Program-made: the position numbers and the translations under genes
In this document: one piece after another, positions 43,951 through 53,700 of the stretch
Layout of the letters: the number at the start of each line of letters is the position of its first letter
How positions within the stretch are numbered: position 1 is the stretch's first letter
NCBI GenBank assembly: GCA_913049555.1
Contig: CAJWYM010000010.1
Span: forward strand, 1 to 58,901
Direction of reading: 5' to 3'
DNA: 58,901 nt
DNA from: an uncultured Opitutia bacterium
GTDB taxonomy: Bacteria; Verrucomicrobiota; Verrucomicrobiia; Opitutales; CAJWYM01
Notes under the pieces: model-generated
Databases searched by the model: none
What the model saw: only the letters and a program-made list of their open reading frames with translations
Told to the model about the DNA's origin: nothing

Positions 43951-46719
43951 ATGAAATTGTATTCGGAGTATTTATTAGAAATTGAGAAGAGAAAAGAAGA
44001 AGGATTAAACCCTAAACCCATTGATGATTCTAAATTATTAATAGAAATTATAGATCAAATTAAAGATCTTGAGCACCCTCACCGGAAAGACTCTTTGGAT
44101 TTTTTCATCTACAATACTTTACCTGGAACTACAAGCGCAGCAGTTGAAAAGGCTCATTTCCTAAAAGAAATAATAAACCAAAATTGCTCCGTTGACGAAA
44201 TATCCACTCGGTTTGCTTTTGAGTTACTTTCTCACATGAAAGGCGGTCCCTCTGTAGAAGTTCTATTAGACTTAGCCTTAGGAAATGTTCCCGAAATTGC
44301 TTTTCAAGCTTCAGAGGTTTTGAAAACTCAGGTCTTTTTGTACGATGCAGATACGAGTCGCCTAAAAAAGGCTTTCGAAAATGGCAACGATTTTGCCAAA
44401 GAAATTTTAGAAAGTTATTCAAATGCAGAATTTTTTACAAAACTCCCAGAAGTTCAAGAGGAGATAAAAGTAGTAACTTTCATTGCTGGGGAGGGTGATA
44501 TCTCGACCGACTTACTCTCTCCTGGAAATCAAGCACATTCAAGATCTGACAGAGAACTTCATGGAAAGTGTATGATCAGTGAAAATGCCCAAAAAGAGAT
44601 CCAAAAACTCCAATCAGAGCATCCTGACAAAAGTGTAATGCTAATTGCCGAAAAAGGCACCATGGGCGTCGGTTCTTCAAGGATGTCTGGAGTCAACAAT
44701 GTTGCTCTATGGACCGGCAAGCAAGCAAGCCCTTACATTCCTTTTGTAAATATAGCCCCAATTATTGGTGGGACAAACGGAGTCTCTCCCATTTTCTTAA
44801 CAACAGTCGGTGTTACTGGTGGCATTGGCATAGATCTCAAGAATTGGATTAAGAAACTCGATACTCATGGAAATCCTATCTTTGACGAACATGGAGATCC
44901 TATTTTAGAGCAGGCCTACTCCGTTCAATCAGGGACTGTTTTAACAATCCATACAAAGAAAATGAAATTGTTCAATGGTGAAAAAGAACTTGTCGACATT
45001 TCCTCAGCACTCACACCTCAAAAATTAGAATTTATTAAAGCACGCGGATCTTATGCAATTGTATTTGGAAAGAAACTGCAAAGCTTTGCCTCCGATGTTT
45101 TAGGCTTACCTCTCAAACCAGTGTTTGCTCCCTCCAAAGAAATTTATCACAAAGGTCAAGGACTGACTGCAGTTGAAAAGATTTTTAATAGAAATTCGGT
45201 TGGGGTATTAGCAAACACCCCCTTACATGCAGGATCGGATGTAAGGGTGGAGGTCAACATTGTCGGCTCACAAGATACTACTGGTTTAATGACCTCTCAA
45301 GAATTGGAGGCAATGGCCTCTACTATCATTTCTCCAATTGTAGATGGAGCTTATCAATCTGGATGCCACACAGCATCAGTCTGGGATAAAAAAGCGCAAG
45401 CAAACATTCCAAGACTAATGAAGTTCATGCAGAATTTTGGGTTAATCACAGCTCGTGATCCTGAAGGAAAATACCATGCGATGACAGATGTGATTCACAA
45501 GGTTCTTAATGACCTTACCATAGACGAATGGGCGATCATAATAGGGGGCGATTCTCATACTAGAATGTCAAAAGGGGTAGCCTTTGGAGCGGATTCTGGA
45601 ACTGTAGCTCTTGCACTTGCCACCGGCGAAGCTACCATGCCCATTCCTGAATCTGTAAAAGTAACTTTTAAGGGAGATTTAAAAGACCATATGGATTTTC
45701 GAGACGTTGTCCACGCAACCCAATCTCAAATGTTAAAAAAATTTGGCGACAATGTTTTTCAAGGCAGAGTCATAGAAGTTCACATTGGAACCTTACCAGC
45801 AGACCAAGCGTTTACTTTTACGGATTGGACCGCTGAAATGAAAGCAAAAGCATCGATCTGTATTTCTCAAGACGAGACCCTCATCGAATCTCTTGAAATT
45901 GCCAAAAGTAGAATTCAAATCATGATTAACAAAGGCATGGATAACTCAAAAGAAGTGCTTCAAGGCTTGATTGATAAAGCAAACTTAAGGATAAAAGAAA
46001 TTCAGTCTGGTTCAAAACCGGCCCTAACTCCTGATTCAAATGCGAACTATTTTGCTGAATTTGTTGTAGATCTAGATTTGATTATTGAACCTATGATAGC
46101 AGATCCAGATGTTAACAATGACGATATTTCCAAACGATACACTCATGATACAATTCGAGAGCTTTCATATTACAAAGGAGTAAAAATTGTTGACCTCGGT
46201 TTCGTGGGTTCATGCATGGTTCACAAAGGAGATTTAAAAATTGTCTCTCAAATGCTCAAAAATTTAGAAAAAACACAAGGAAAAGTTAAGTTCAATGCCC
46301 CTTTGGTAGTGGCTGCACCTACTTATAACATAATAGACGAGCTAAAAGAAGAAGGGGATTGGGAGATGCTTCAAAAATATTCCGGTTTCGTATTCGATGA
46401 CGAGGACCCAAAGAATAAAGCGCGTTCTGAATATGAGAATATGATGTACCTTGAAAGACCTGGATGCAATCTATGCATGGGCAATCAGGAGAAAGCTGCC
46501 AAAGGAGACACTGTAATGGCTACCTCAACTCGACTTTTTCAAGGAAGGGTCGTTGAAGACTCCGAAAGAAAAAAAGGGGAATCTCTACTCTCATCGACAC
46601 CGGTTGTTGTTCTTTCAGCAATTTTAGGAAGAACTCCTAAATTTGATGAATATAAATCTGCGGTTGCAGGGATTAACTTAACAAAATTTGCTCCTCCATC
46701 TGAAGCTTTGATAAGTTAG
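43951..46719 (+). CDS. acnB: Aconitate hydratase B (AcnB)
   Basis: A 922-residue 4Fe-4S aconitase of the B type, interconverting citrate and isocitrate in the TCA cycle. The N-terminal HEAT-like domain (about 1-160) typical of AcnB is present. The swivel domain has EKGTMGVGSSRMSGVNN. Later come GGDSHTRMSKGVAFGADSG, the cluster-binding Cys in VGSCMVHKGD and the pair in PGCNLCMGNQEK, and near the end TSTRLFQGR. Length is slightly above E. coli AcnB (865). It stands alone; a weak -35-like TTGAAA is at 43917. No Shine-Dalgarno motif is at the ATG. Confidence 0.96.
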   Translation: MKLYSEYLLEIEKRKEEGLNPKPIDDSKLLIEIIDQIKDLEHPHRKDSLDFFIYNTLPGTTSAAVEKAHFLKEIINQNCSVDEISTRFAFELLSHMKGGPSVEVLLDLALGNVPEIAFQASEVLKTQVFLYDADTSRLKKAFENGNDFAKEILESYSNAEFFTKLPEVQEEIKVVTFIAGEGDISTDLLSPGNQAHSRSDRELHGKCMISENAQKEIQKLQSEHPDKSVMLIAEKGTMGVGSSRMSGVNNVALWTGKQASPYIPFVNIAPIIGGTNGVSPIFLTTVGVTGGIGIDLKNWIKKLDTHGNPIFDEHGDPILEQAYSVQSGTVLTIHTKKMKLFNGEKELVDISSALTPQKLEFIKARGSYAIVFGKKLQSFASDVLGLPLKPVFAPSKEIYHKGQGLTAVEKIFNRNSVGVLANTPLHAGSDVRVEVNIVGSQDTTGLMTSQELEAMASTIISPIVDGAYQSGCHTASVWDKKAQANIPRLMKFMQNFGLITARDPEGKYHAMTDVIHKVLNDLTIDEWAIIIGGDSHTRMSKGVAFGADSGTVALALATGEATMPIPESVKVTFKGDLKDHMDFRDVVHATQSQMLKKFGDNVFQGRVIEVHIGTLPADQAFTFTDWTAEMKAKASICISQDETLIESLEIAKSRIQIMINKGMDNSKEVLQGLIDKANLRIKEIQSGSKPALTPDSNANYFAEFVVDLDLIIEPMIADPDVNNDDISKRYTHDTIRELSYYKGVKIVDLGFVGSCMVHKGDLKIVSQMLKNLEKTQGKVKFNAPLVVAAPTYNIIDELKEEGDWEMLQKYSGFVFDDEDPKNKARSEYENMMYLERPGCNLCMGNQEKAAKGDTVMATSTRLFQGRVVEDSERKKGESLLSSTPVVVLSAILGRTPKFDEYKSAVAGINLTKFAPPSEALIS

Positions 46720-46837
46720 GCTCCCCTGAGCCCTACTTTGGAAATATCTAAAATTAGTGTTTATCCATCAAATCCAGTGATAACGGCCTTGACTTCAAGA
46801 GAACTATTGATTTGATATTATCCTTGTTTAATAAATT

Positions 46838-47110
46838 ATGACATCTAGTGAAACTGTAGAAGTAGAAGGTAAAATAGTAGCGGTTCTTCCAGGAACTATG
46901 TTTCGAGTTGAGTTGGCCAACGGCCACCAAGTCCTTGCACATATATCTGGCAAGTTGAGAAAAAATTTCATTAAAATTACCACCGGAGATATGGTTAAAA
47001 TGGAAATGAGTCCCTACGATCTAGAAAAAGCTCGAATTGTTTACAGGCTTAAAAACGCGAATGTCAACCGTAATGCTCCTATCAGGAGCTATGGTCCAAG
47101 AAGAAGATAA
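46838..47110 (+). CDS. infA: Translation initiation factor IF-1 with C-terminal extension
   Basis: IF-1 binds the ribosomal A site during initiation. The S1-like OB fold is standard: [38 protein letters not shown] and [14 protein letters not shown]. The usual protein ends near here (about 72 aa); this one has about 18 further residues, a tail rich in Asn and Arg ending SYGPRRR, for a total of 90. It lies 32 bp before cysK on the same strand. The upstream sequence has no Shine-Dalgarno. Confidence 0.94.
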   Translation: MTSSETVEVEGKIVAVLPGTMFRVELANGHQVLAHISGKLRKNFIKITTGDMVKMEMSPYDLEKARIVYRLKNANVNRNAPIRSYGPRRR

Positions 47111-47142
47111 TCTTTTACCCTCCAAACCTCAAATCAAAATCT

Positions 47143-48114
47143 ATGGCAATTGCTAACTTAATTACTGATACGATTGGAAATACTCCATTGGTGAAACTGA
47201 ATGGGATTGCTAAAGATCTTCCGGCTGAAATCTATTTGAAACTTGAATTTTTCAACCCTCTTTCCAGCGTTAAAGACCGAATTGGAAAAGCCATGATTGA
47301 AGATGCTGAAAATAAGGGTCTTCTAAAAAAAGGTGGTGTGGTTGTCGAACCCACATCAGGGAACACTGGTATTGCACTTGCTTTTGTTTGCGCAGCAAAA
47401 GGGTACTCTTGTAAATTAATAATGCCGGAAACAATGTCTCAAGAAAGAAGACTTCTTTTTTCTATGCTTGGTGCTGAAATTATATTGACCCCAGGTCCCA
47501 AAGGTATGGGGGGTGCGATTAAAAAAGCCACAGAAATTGTTTCTCAATATGGGGATCGTGGTTTTATGCCCCAACAATTTGAAAATCCTGCCAACCCTGA
47601 AGTTCATAGAAAAACAACAGCTGAGGAAATCTGGGAAGACACAAAAGGTGAAATTGATGTGTTTGTCTCTGGAGTTGGCACAGGAGGAACCATTACAGGT
47701 GTTTCTGAAGTTATAAAATCAAGAAAACCAATCCACACGGTAGCTGTAGAACCTTCAGACAGCCCTGTGCTCTCTGGAGGAAAACCCGGACCTCACAAAA
47801 TCCAAGGGATTGGAGCGGGTTTTATCCCTGGAAACTGCAATACAAAAATTATTGATTCGGTGGTTACTGTTAAAAATGAAGATGCATTTGAGACTGCAAA
47901 TAAAGTGGCTCTTACAGATGCACTCTTAGTAGGAATTTCATCGGGTGCAAATATTTGGGCAGCCATGGAGGTTGCTAAACGTCCTGAAATGGCCGGAAAA
48001 AAAATAGTCACAATTGCCTGCAGCTCAGGAGAAAGATACCTCAGCACTCCTCTTGCAGCCAACGCGGTTAAAGCAGCTGAAGTGGCGGGTCAAAATGTCC
48101 ATTCTGTAGATTAG
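47143..48114 (+). CDS. cysK: Cysteine synthase A (O-acetylserine thiol-lyase)
   Basis: A 323-residue fold-type II PLP enzyme making cysteine from O-acetylserine and sulfide. PLP-binding Lys44 is in [11 protein letters not shown]; the substrate loop is [10 protein letters not shown]; the phosphate loop is [14 protein letters not shown]; and the C-terminal PLP-ring contact is [13 protein letters not shown]. Start [19 protein letters not shown] is standard. It follows infA by 32 bp and is probably co-transcribed with it. No serine acetyltransferase gene is nearby. Confidence 0.95.
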   Translation: MAIANLITDTIGNTPLVKLNGIAKDLPAEIYLKLEFFNPLSSVKDRIGKAMIEDAENKGLLKKGGVVVEPTSGNTGIALAFVCAAKGYSCKLIMPETMSQERRLLFSMLGAEIILTPGPKGMGGAIKKATEIVSQYGDRGFMPQQFENPANPEVHRKTTAEEIWEDTKGEIDVFVSGVGTGGTITGVSEVIKSRKPIHTVAVEPSDSPVLSGGKPGPHKIQGIGAGFIPGNCNTKIIDSVVTVKNEDAFETANKVALTDALLVGISSGANIWAAMEVAKRPEMAGKKIVTIACSSGERYLSTPLAANAVKAAEVAGQNVHSVD

Positions 48115-48414
48115 GCAATTCGTTTTTTTGGCATGCCTGATATACTCACTGTAAAACGATTATAGATGATTTTTCGTTATTGTTAATTTTGCTTTATTTT
48201 AGACTTTTTTTATCGCAGCCAATCTGATTTTAATCGCTTAATGATGGGGGGCTTTCATTTTCCTCAAATTCTGTCAAACGTTCTGCCCCTCCAATGTAAG
48301 CACTTAACATTATATGTTATAAACGCCTCTTGAGTTAAAAAATGATTTGATTTTAGTGACACAATACTTGTAAATTAATCTTGGAATTTTGATAAAAGAC
48401 TATTATATAATAGC
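48115..48414. other. Intergenic region, cysK to coiled-coil gene (300 bp)
   Basis: AT-rich, with no open frame of note on either strand and no terminator hairpin with a T run that I can see after cysK. Its right end carries a promoter-like sequence: TTGGAA (48381-48386), 19 bp, TATAAT (48406-48411). Because TATAAT ends 3 bp before the annotated ATG, transcription would start inside the reading frame, so either the promoter is not used or the true start is a later codon (ATG at 48424). Confidence 0.5.
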
Positions 48415-49473
48415 ATGTCTCCTATGAACAGACTCACTAAACCTCTTTTAAAAAGAGTTTTAATTGTTTTTTATTCAACGTTTTTTATTCCAATTTCTCT
48501 AATTTTCTCCGAAGAAGAAGAAAAAAAGTGGAAGATGCGTGATAGTAACAACTTCTTTTGGGACAATCGGAGCAAAGAAATCAGGGAAACAATTCGTTCC
48601 AAAAATGATAAAATAAGCGCTCTTGAAAATGACCTTGCTACAAAAGATTTAGCTTTATCTATCCAAGAAAATAAAAATGTCCAACTAAAAAAACAAATCG
48701 AAGAACTTGATAAGGAGAGAAAAACGCTGCTAAGAAGAGTGAATATTAGAGATAAAGAAATTCTTGGCTTACAAGTTCGTCTCAAAAGAATCTCCAAAGA
48801 CTTAAAGAACTCTGAATTTAAAATTGAAAAGATAACGAATCAGACTTCAGATTCTTTCCCATCTCTAATAAATGGAGCCAATAAAAAAACAGAAGAAAAA
48901 ATCACTTCTTACATATTGAGTAATGTTTCGGATTCAAAGAAGATTTCCACCAAAACAGACGTAGATGAAACTCAAAATCGAAAAGTCTTTCCTAATGAAA
49001 TTCCGAAAAAAATCAAAAATCCTAATTTAGATTCATTCACTCAGCAAGAAGACTTAATCTTTCAAGCTTTCTCAGTAAACGAGCAAGGAGCAGTCACAAA
49101 AGCGTACCTATCGGAATTTTTCCTGACCACGAAACCACTAGATACTCTTCTAAAAAACACTGGAATGGAGAGTCTTTCTGCGGATGATAGTAAAAATATT
49201 TATGAAACTTGGGCTTACGCTGCTAACGACAGGAAAAAATACCCACAAATTGCCTCTAAAATTAGAACCCATCTACTAGAATCCTGCTATTTAAGAGTTC
49301 GTACGGATTTTGATGGTATTGGCAAATTAGATCCTATTGAAAATGGAAAGTATTATTTAATCGGTCTCGTTCAAATCGGTTCAGTAGGAACCGTTTGGGA
49401 AATGCCAATAATTAAGAAAGAACAACCCATCAACATACAGTTGTCTCAAAGGAATTCAAACTGGTATCGTTAA
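48415..49473 (+). CDS. Exported coiled-coil protein, 352 aa, small paralogue of the giant protein
   Basis: Same plan as the 4,462-aa protein in miniature: a signal or anchor segment (residues 14-32, VLIVFYSTFFIPISLIF), a coiled coil (about 50-150; KISALENDLATKDLAL, VQLKKQIEELDKERK), a Lys/Ser/Thr linker (150-205) and a C-terminal domain (211-352). That last domain aligns with the giant's end: VTKAYLSEFF against VTAVYYKEFF, YPQIASKIRTHL against YPGIAAKIRSFL, GTVWEMPI against GTVWSQPI, NIQL against NIQL. No other domain is seen. It stands alone between cysK and pdxH. Function is unknown; it probably acts with, or in the same way as, the giant. Confidence 0.88.
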   Translation: MSPMNRLTKPLLKRVLIVFYSTFFIPISLIFSEEEEKKWKMRDSNNFFWDNRSKEIRETIRSKNDKISALENDLATKDLALSIQENKNVQLKKQIEELDKERKTLLRRVNIRDKEILGLQVRLKRISKDLKNSEFKIEKITNQTSDSFPSLINGANKKTEEKITSYILSNVSDSKKISTKTDVDETQNRKVFPNEIPKKIKNPNLDSFTQQEDLIFQAFSVNEQGAVTKAYLSEFFLTTKPLDTLLKNTGMESLSADDSKNIYETWAYAANDRKKYPQIASKIRTHLLESCYLRVRTDFDGIGKLDPIENGKYYLIGLVQIGSVGTVWEMPIIKKEQPINIQLSQRNSNWYR

Positions 49474-49826
49474 CATACACTAGCAATTTAGATAGGCAAC
49501 TTTTCCTTCATTTACTAGTAAAAGTTACTACTCAAAAAGAGACATTAAAAATTTAAAATTGAAACCTACTTTAGTTTTTTATTCACAGAGTAGATCTATG
49601 ATCAAACCTGCTTTTTTTCATCTAGCATTTTTCAAATTTTCTATCGGAAAATTAACTTCAACATGAAAATCAAAGATTACATTAAATATACAATAAAGTT
49701 TTGGGTGAATAAGATAAATCAACTTTTACATTGAAGTTTCAACATTCATTATTACACAAAAGCTTTGGAAAATATAAGATTTTAATAAACTTTATTGAAA
49801 AGTTATCAATCCAATTTATTTTTCAA
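49474..49826. other. Intergenic region without recognised feature (353 bp)
   Basis: Very AT-rich region between the convergent coiled-coil gene and pdxH. I see no credible ORF, RNA or clear intrinsic terminator. A plus-strand frame starting at 49731 runs into pdxH antisense and has no features of a gene. Confidence 0.6.
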
Positions 49827-50465
49827 CTACGGACAGAGCCTTCTAATTTTCCAATTTCCCTCAAGCCCTTGAAAATATTCAATGCGATCGTGGAGACGGT
49901 CCTCTCCTCCTTGCCAGAATTCAATTTTATTGGGTTTTACTTTAAACCCGCCCCAAAATTCAGGGATTGGAATCTCACCATCTCCAAATTTATCTAGAAG
50001 CGCGTTCATCTTTTCAACCAACAATTCTTTAGAAGAAATCTCTCGACTTTGATCTGAGACCCAGGCGCCTAACTGACTTCCTCTAGGTCGAGAAAGGAAA
50101 TAGCTTAAGGAGTCTTCTTGACTGATTTTTTCTGCGGTGCCTTGGATAGAAACTTGACGCTCCAAAGGCAACCATAAAAAATGCAAGGCCACTTTTGAAT
50201 TCAAAGATATATTTACTGATTTCCGACTTTTATAATTCGTATAAAAAACAAACCCATCATCGGCAATTGACTTTAAAAGAACCGTTCTTACGGATGGTTG
50301 ACCCTCTGCATCTACCGTCGAAAGGTTCATGGCATTGGGTTCTTTTAATTTCGCGTTTCTAGCGTCCTTGAACCATTCTGAAAACTGATCTAATGGATCT
50401 ATGTTAACCTGCTTTTTATTCAAAGAGGCTTGAGTATAACTTTCTCTTAAATTCCCTAAGTTCAT
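49827..50465 (-). CDS. pdxH: Pyridoxamine/pyridoxine 5'-phosphate oxidase (PdxH)
   Basis: An FMN enzyme that makes pyridoxal 5'-phosphate. The 212-residue protein is of standard length. It begins NLGNLRESYTQASL, has AMNLSTVDAEGQPSVRTVLLK (FMN and substrate contacts), FYTNYKSRKS, RQVSIQGTAEKIS, SRPRGSQLGAWVSDQS and the C-terminal signature PEFWGGFKV...IEFWQGGEDRLHDR and RRLCP, given here as separate motifs. It lies 52 bp after the predicted 6S RNA, on the same strand. Confidence 0.96.
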   Translation of the reverse strand: MNLGNLRESYTQASLNKKQVNIDPLDQFSEWFKDARNAKLKEPNAMNLSTVDAEGQPSVRTVLLKSIADDGFVFYTNYKSRKSVNISLNSKVALHFLWLPLERQVSIQGTAEKISQEDSLSYFLSRPRGSQLGAWVSDQSREISSKELLVEKMNALLDKFGDGEIPIPEFWGGFKVKPNKIEFWQGGEDRLHDRIEYFQGLEGNWKIRRLCP

Positions 50466-50517
50466 AAAATTCTTTCTAGACTCACAATCCTATTGGTAAT
50501 TTGGGTTAAAAAACATA

Positions 50518-50705
50518 AAGTATCCCCCATAGGCGCCGTTACAGTAGTGAGACCTTCTTTGACCCTTTAAGGTTCAAGTGGGTGCTTCTTTGGCAACCTT
50601 TGTCTTCCGGTTTACGGCTTGACAGCAGTCACCTCAGATAAGGCTCCCGGTAATACTAGAGTAAGAGAAAGAAGACAATTAGTTCTCGAACGCCACAGAG
50701 AATAC
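50518..50705 (-). ncRNA. ssrS: Probable 6S RNA
   Basis: About 188 bases with the 6S layout. The 5' end (GTATTCTCTGT then GGCG, from 50705) pairs with the 3' end (CGCC, one bulged base, then ATGGGGGATAC to 50520) to form a closing stem of about 15 bp with a few G-U pairs. An upper stem TTGTCTTC/GAAGACAA (8 bp, perfect) encloses an apical hairpin TGAC-TGCT-GTCA. The 3' side of the middle carries CACTTGAACC...GGGTCAAAG, closely like the CACCTTGAACC...GGGTTCAAGG hairpin of E. coli 6S. A T-rich stretch follows the 3' end. 6S RNA mimics an open promoter and holds the housekeeping RNA polymerase in stationary phase. Identification is by eye, not by covariance model. Confidence 0.65.
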
Positions 50706-50711
50706 ACCTAC

Positions 50712-50740
50712 ATACAACTTCATAGGTTTGGAAATGTCAA
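50712..50740 (-). promoter_or_regulatory. Promoter of the predicted 6S RNA
   Basis: On the minus strand a perfect TTGACA (50735-50740), exactly 17 bp, then TTGTAT (50712-50717; 3 of 6). Seven bases further, at 50705, the predicted closing stem of the RNA begins, which is where transcription should start. The -35 lies just past the hrpA stop codon. Confidence 0.6.
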
Positions 50741-50746
50741 CGCTCG

Positions 50747-53700
50747 TCACTCTGATAATTCGCTGAATCGTTGAAATACTATTTTATCAGACACCCTTAC
50801 AGCTGTTTTTAACTCCGGTGCGAAAACAGAAACTTTAAATTCCTGCAGAATCCAAAAAAATTCATTCATTTTCGAGATTTTATGCTGGCTGTAAGATCGC
50901 ATTTTTAATAATTTCAAAAATCCTTCCTCAAAAGACTGTACCCGATTGTTTTTATCACTATCTTTATTTGGATTGGCAAGAAATCTATGATTTCGAACCT
51001 CAATCGCTTTCAAATAACGTGGAATTTCAAAGAATTGTTTCAGAGGGGTCTGTTTAACAAAACTTGAAGGTAGAAGAACCTTTACATCGCGATGCATGAG
51101 GTCATACGATTTTCTGATCAATAACAATTTTTGGCGCTCATTTAAAATAGATTGGATGCAATCCAGTATTCGGGGCACCAATCCTCGCCAAGATTTTCGG
51201 ATCGCTTCGAAGTAATTGTTGTGCTCCTCGGAGTTCATGGGATGCAACCGAAATGTCTTACGAGCATCCAATAGAATCATTCTCAACAAATCAAATTCCA
51301 GATCTTTAACGTTTCCTAAATTAGAAAACAGAAGACCGCATTTTTTTTGAGTCTCGTTCAAATCTTTTTGAAGCCATGCTACATCTTTGGAAAGTTTTTG
51401 ACGTAGGAACGCCTCCAACGATTTGAAACTTGAAAGATCCGCATCCTTCTTACTTGGATATAAGCGAGCAGCAAATGCACACTTTTCACAGGAAATACCG
51501 ACATACAAAAAGCTTTTTATTCCCGAAATTTTTCCACACTCAATTTTCTCTTTTAGATTATAACTTCCAACTCGATCTAAGTCTGGAATTTCATAGCGAC
51601 TTTTAAAAATATTCAAATCATGAGCAATAGATTGATTCGATTTAGATCCTTCGGGGAGCAATTTTTTTTCTAAGAGTTTATAATCTCGACCGGCTATAAT
51701 GGGCTTTCTATTTTGGTCTAAGACCTCAAAACGAAGTTTTAATTGAGGAGGGAAATTAGGATCTGCAAACTCTTCTAATTTGAAATTTAACTTATAAATT
51801 TTTTTAAGTGACTTAAAAATGGATTCTTTCAATGAATAATTACCAGCAACCGTAACGCTTTGGACCTTTTCAGCTGCATCGGCAATCGGAAAAATTCGGG
51901 TTCGGATTTCTTTAGGCAAAGCACGCAACCAAATTTCAATTTTTTCTGATAAAAATCCAGGAATAATCCAATCAGCGGTTTGAGAATTTATTCTAAGAAA
52001 TGCATCGATTGGAATTGATAAAGTCGCCCCATCCAAATCAGAGCCAGGTTGGTAACGATACTGGATTTTAAAGCTTTTCTCTCCAATCTTTAATTTAGAT
52101 GGAAATTGAACTTCATCCAAAGCCCAATCTTCCTCAGATAAATCCCGAGATTGAATTCGGAATTTTTTGCGATTCAAATCGGAATTCAACCATTTTGAAA
52201 GCTCCTGCAACGAAGAAATACTGGGAATGATTTTATCATAAAAAGCGAATACCTTATCATGCAGATGCCAACTTGCAAAATTCCGATTTCTGGACAGATT
52301 CTGTTCAAAAAGCTCAATCAAATTGCGATTCACATTTAAAATTGGTAAGCAATCACGAACTTCAAATTGAACCAACGCAGATCTGATAAAGATTTCTCGA
52401 GCTTCACGAGGATTTACTTTTCCAAAACCCACTTTTTTAACATCGATCAATAGACCGAAAATACGAATTTTCTCAAGAACCAAAACACGATTTTTCTTTT
52501 CGCTCCAGTAAGGTTCAACATAAGATTTCCTGATTAAATGCGGCGCTATTACTACCATCCAGTTAGGATCAATTTTTCCAACACAACGAGCAAAGGTTCG
52601 TGAGGTTTCTGAAATGTTTCCAGCAACAATCCAATCTGGAGTTTTACCAAGATTAGGATCTTTGGAAACTTCTAATCGGCTTCTCTCCAGCTTCTTCTCT
52701 ACTTTAAAAGCTTTTCTGTCATAGAGACCAGAACCAGGGAAAATAGATACTTCTCGATTGCCAGATGCTCTATAAATATTTCCACTTACCTTTTGAGCTA
52801 CATTTAAAATCAGACCTGAGAGAATAGCCTGATGGATCCGATCATATTTTTTATCGATGGATTCTTCTGGTTCCTTTTTCTTTTCTTTTTTAAAGCTCCA
52901 TTGAATCTGTTTATAAAGATCCATCCACTCTCTCATCCTCATATAAGCTAGAAAATGTTTCTTACAAAATTTGCGCATTTTACTTTGGCTCATACCATCC
53001 AAATCGTTATGAAATGAGTTCCAAATATTATAAAGACTTATAAAATCAGATTCTGGATGCAGAAATTTAATATGCTCATGATCTGCTAATTCCTTAGAAT
53101 CTTCAGGTCTCTCACGGGGGTCCTGTATGCTCATTGCAGCCCCGATTACAGCGACTTCATGAAACACTCCAAGCTTCTCCGCATGCAACATCATGCATCC
53201 AATCGATAAATCAATCGGGAGCCGTACAAGTCGCTTTCCAAGTGAGGTGATTCTATTTTTAAGATCAATGGCACCAATCGCTTGCAAATTCTTATAAGAA
53301 GATCGAATCGCTGAAATTTTAGGGGGATCCACAAAAGGAAACTGGTGAATCTCTGGAATTTTCAAATCAATCAATTTTAAAATTACAGCTCCAAGATTGG
53401 CTCTAAAAATTTCAGGTTCTGTAAATTCATCTCTAGAAAGATAATCCTCCTCATCATAGATTCGAATACAATAACCGGGACCTAAACGTCCGCATCGACC
53501 CTTTCTCTGATCGGCACTGCTTCTTGAGATTCGCTCAATGGGTAAACGCAAGGTTCCCGTGGCATGACTGTATCGACTCACACGAGCCAGTCCAGTATCT
53601 ATGACAGACTCTATCCGAGGAACTGTTAAAGAGGTCTCGGCAATATTTGTAGTTAACACAATTCTTCTTTTCTCACCCGGGTGGAAGATTTGTTGCTGAT

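Noticed and set aside
49731-49997. Plus-strand ORF of 88 codons
   Set aside because: Two thirds is antisense to the pdxH 3' end, and the remainder is low-complexity AT-rich sequence.
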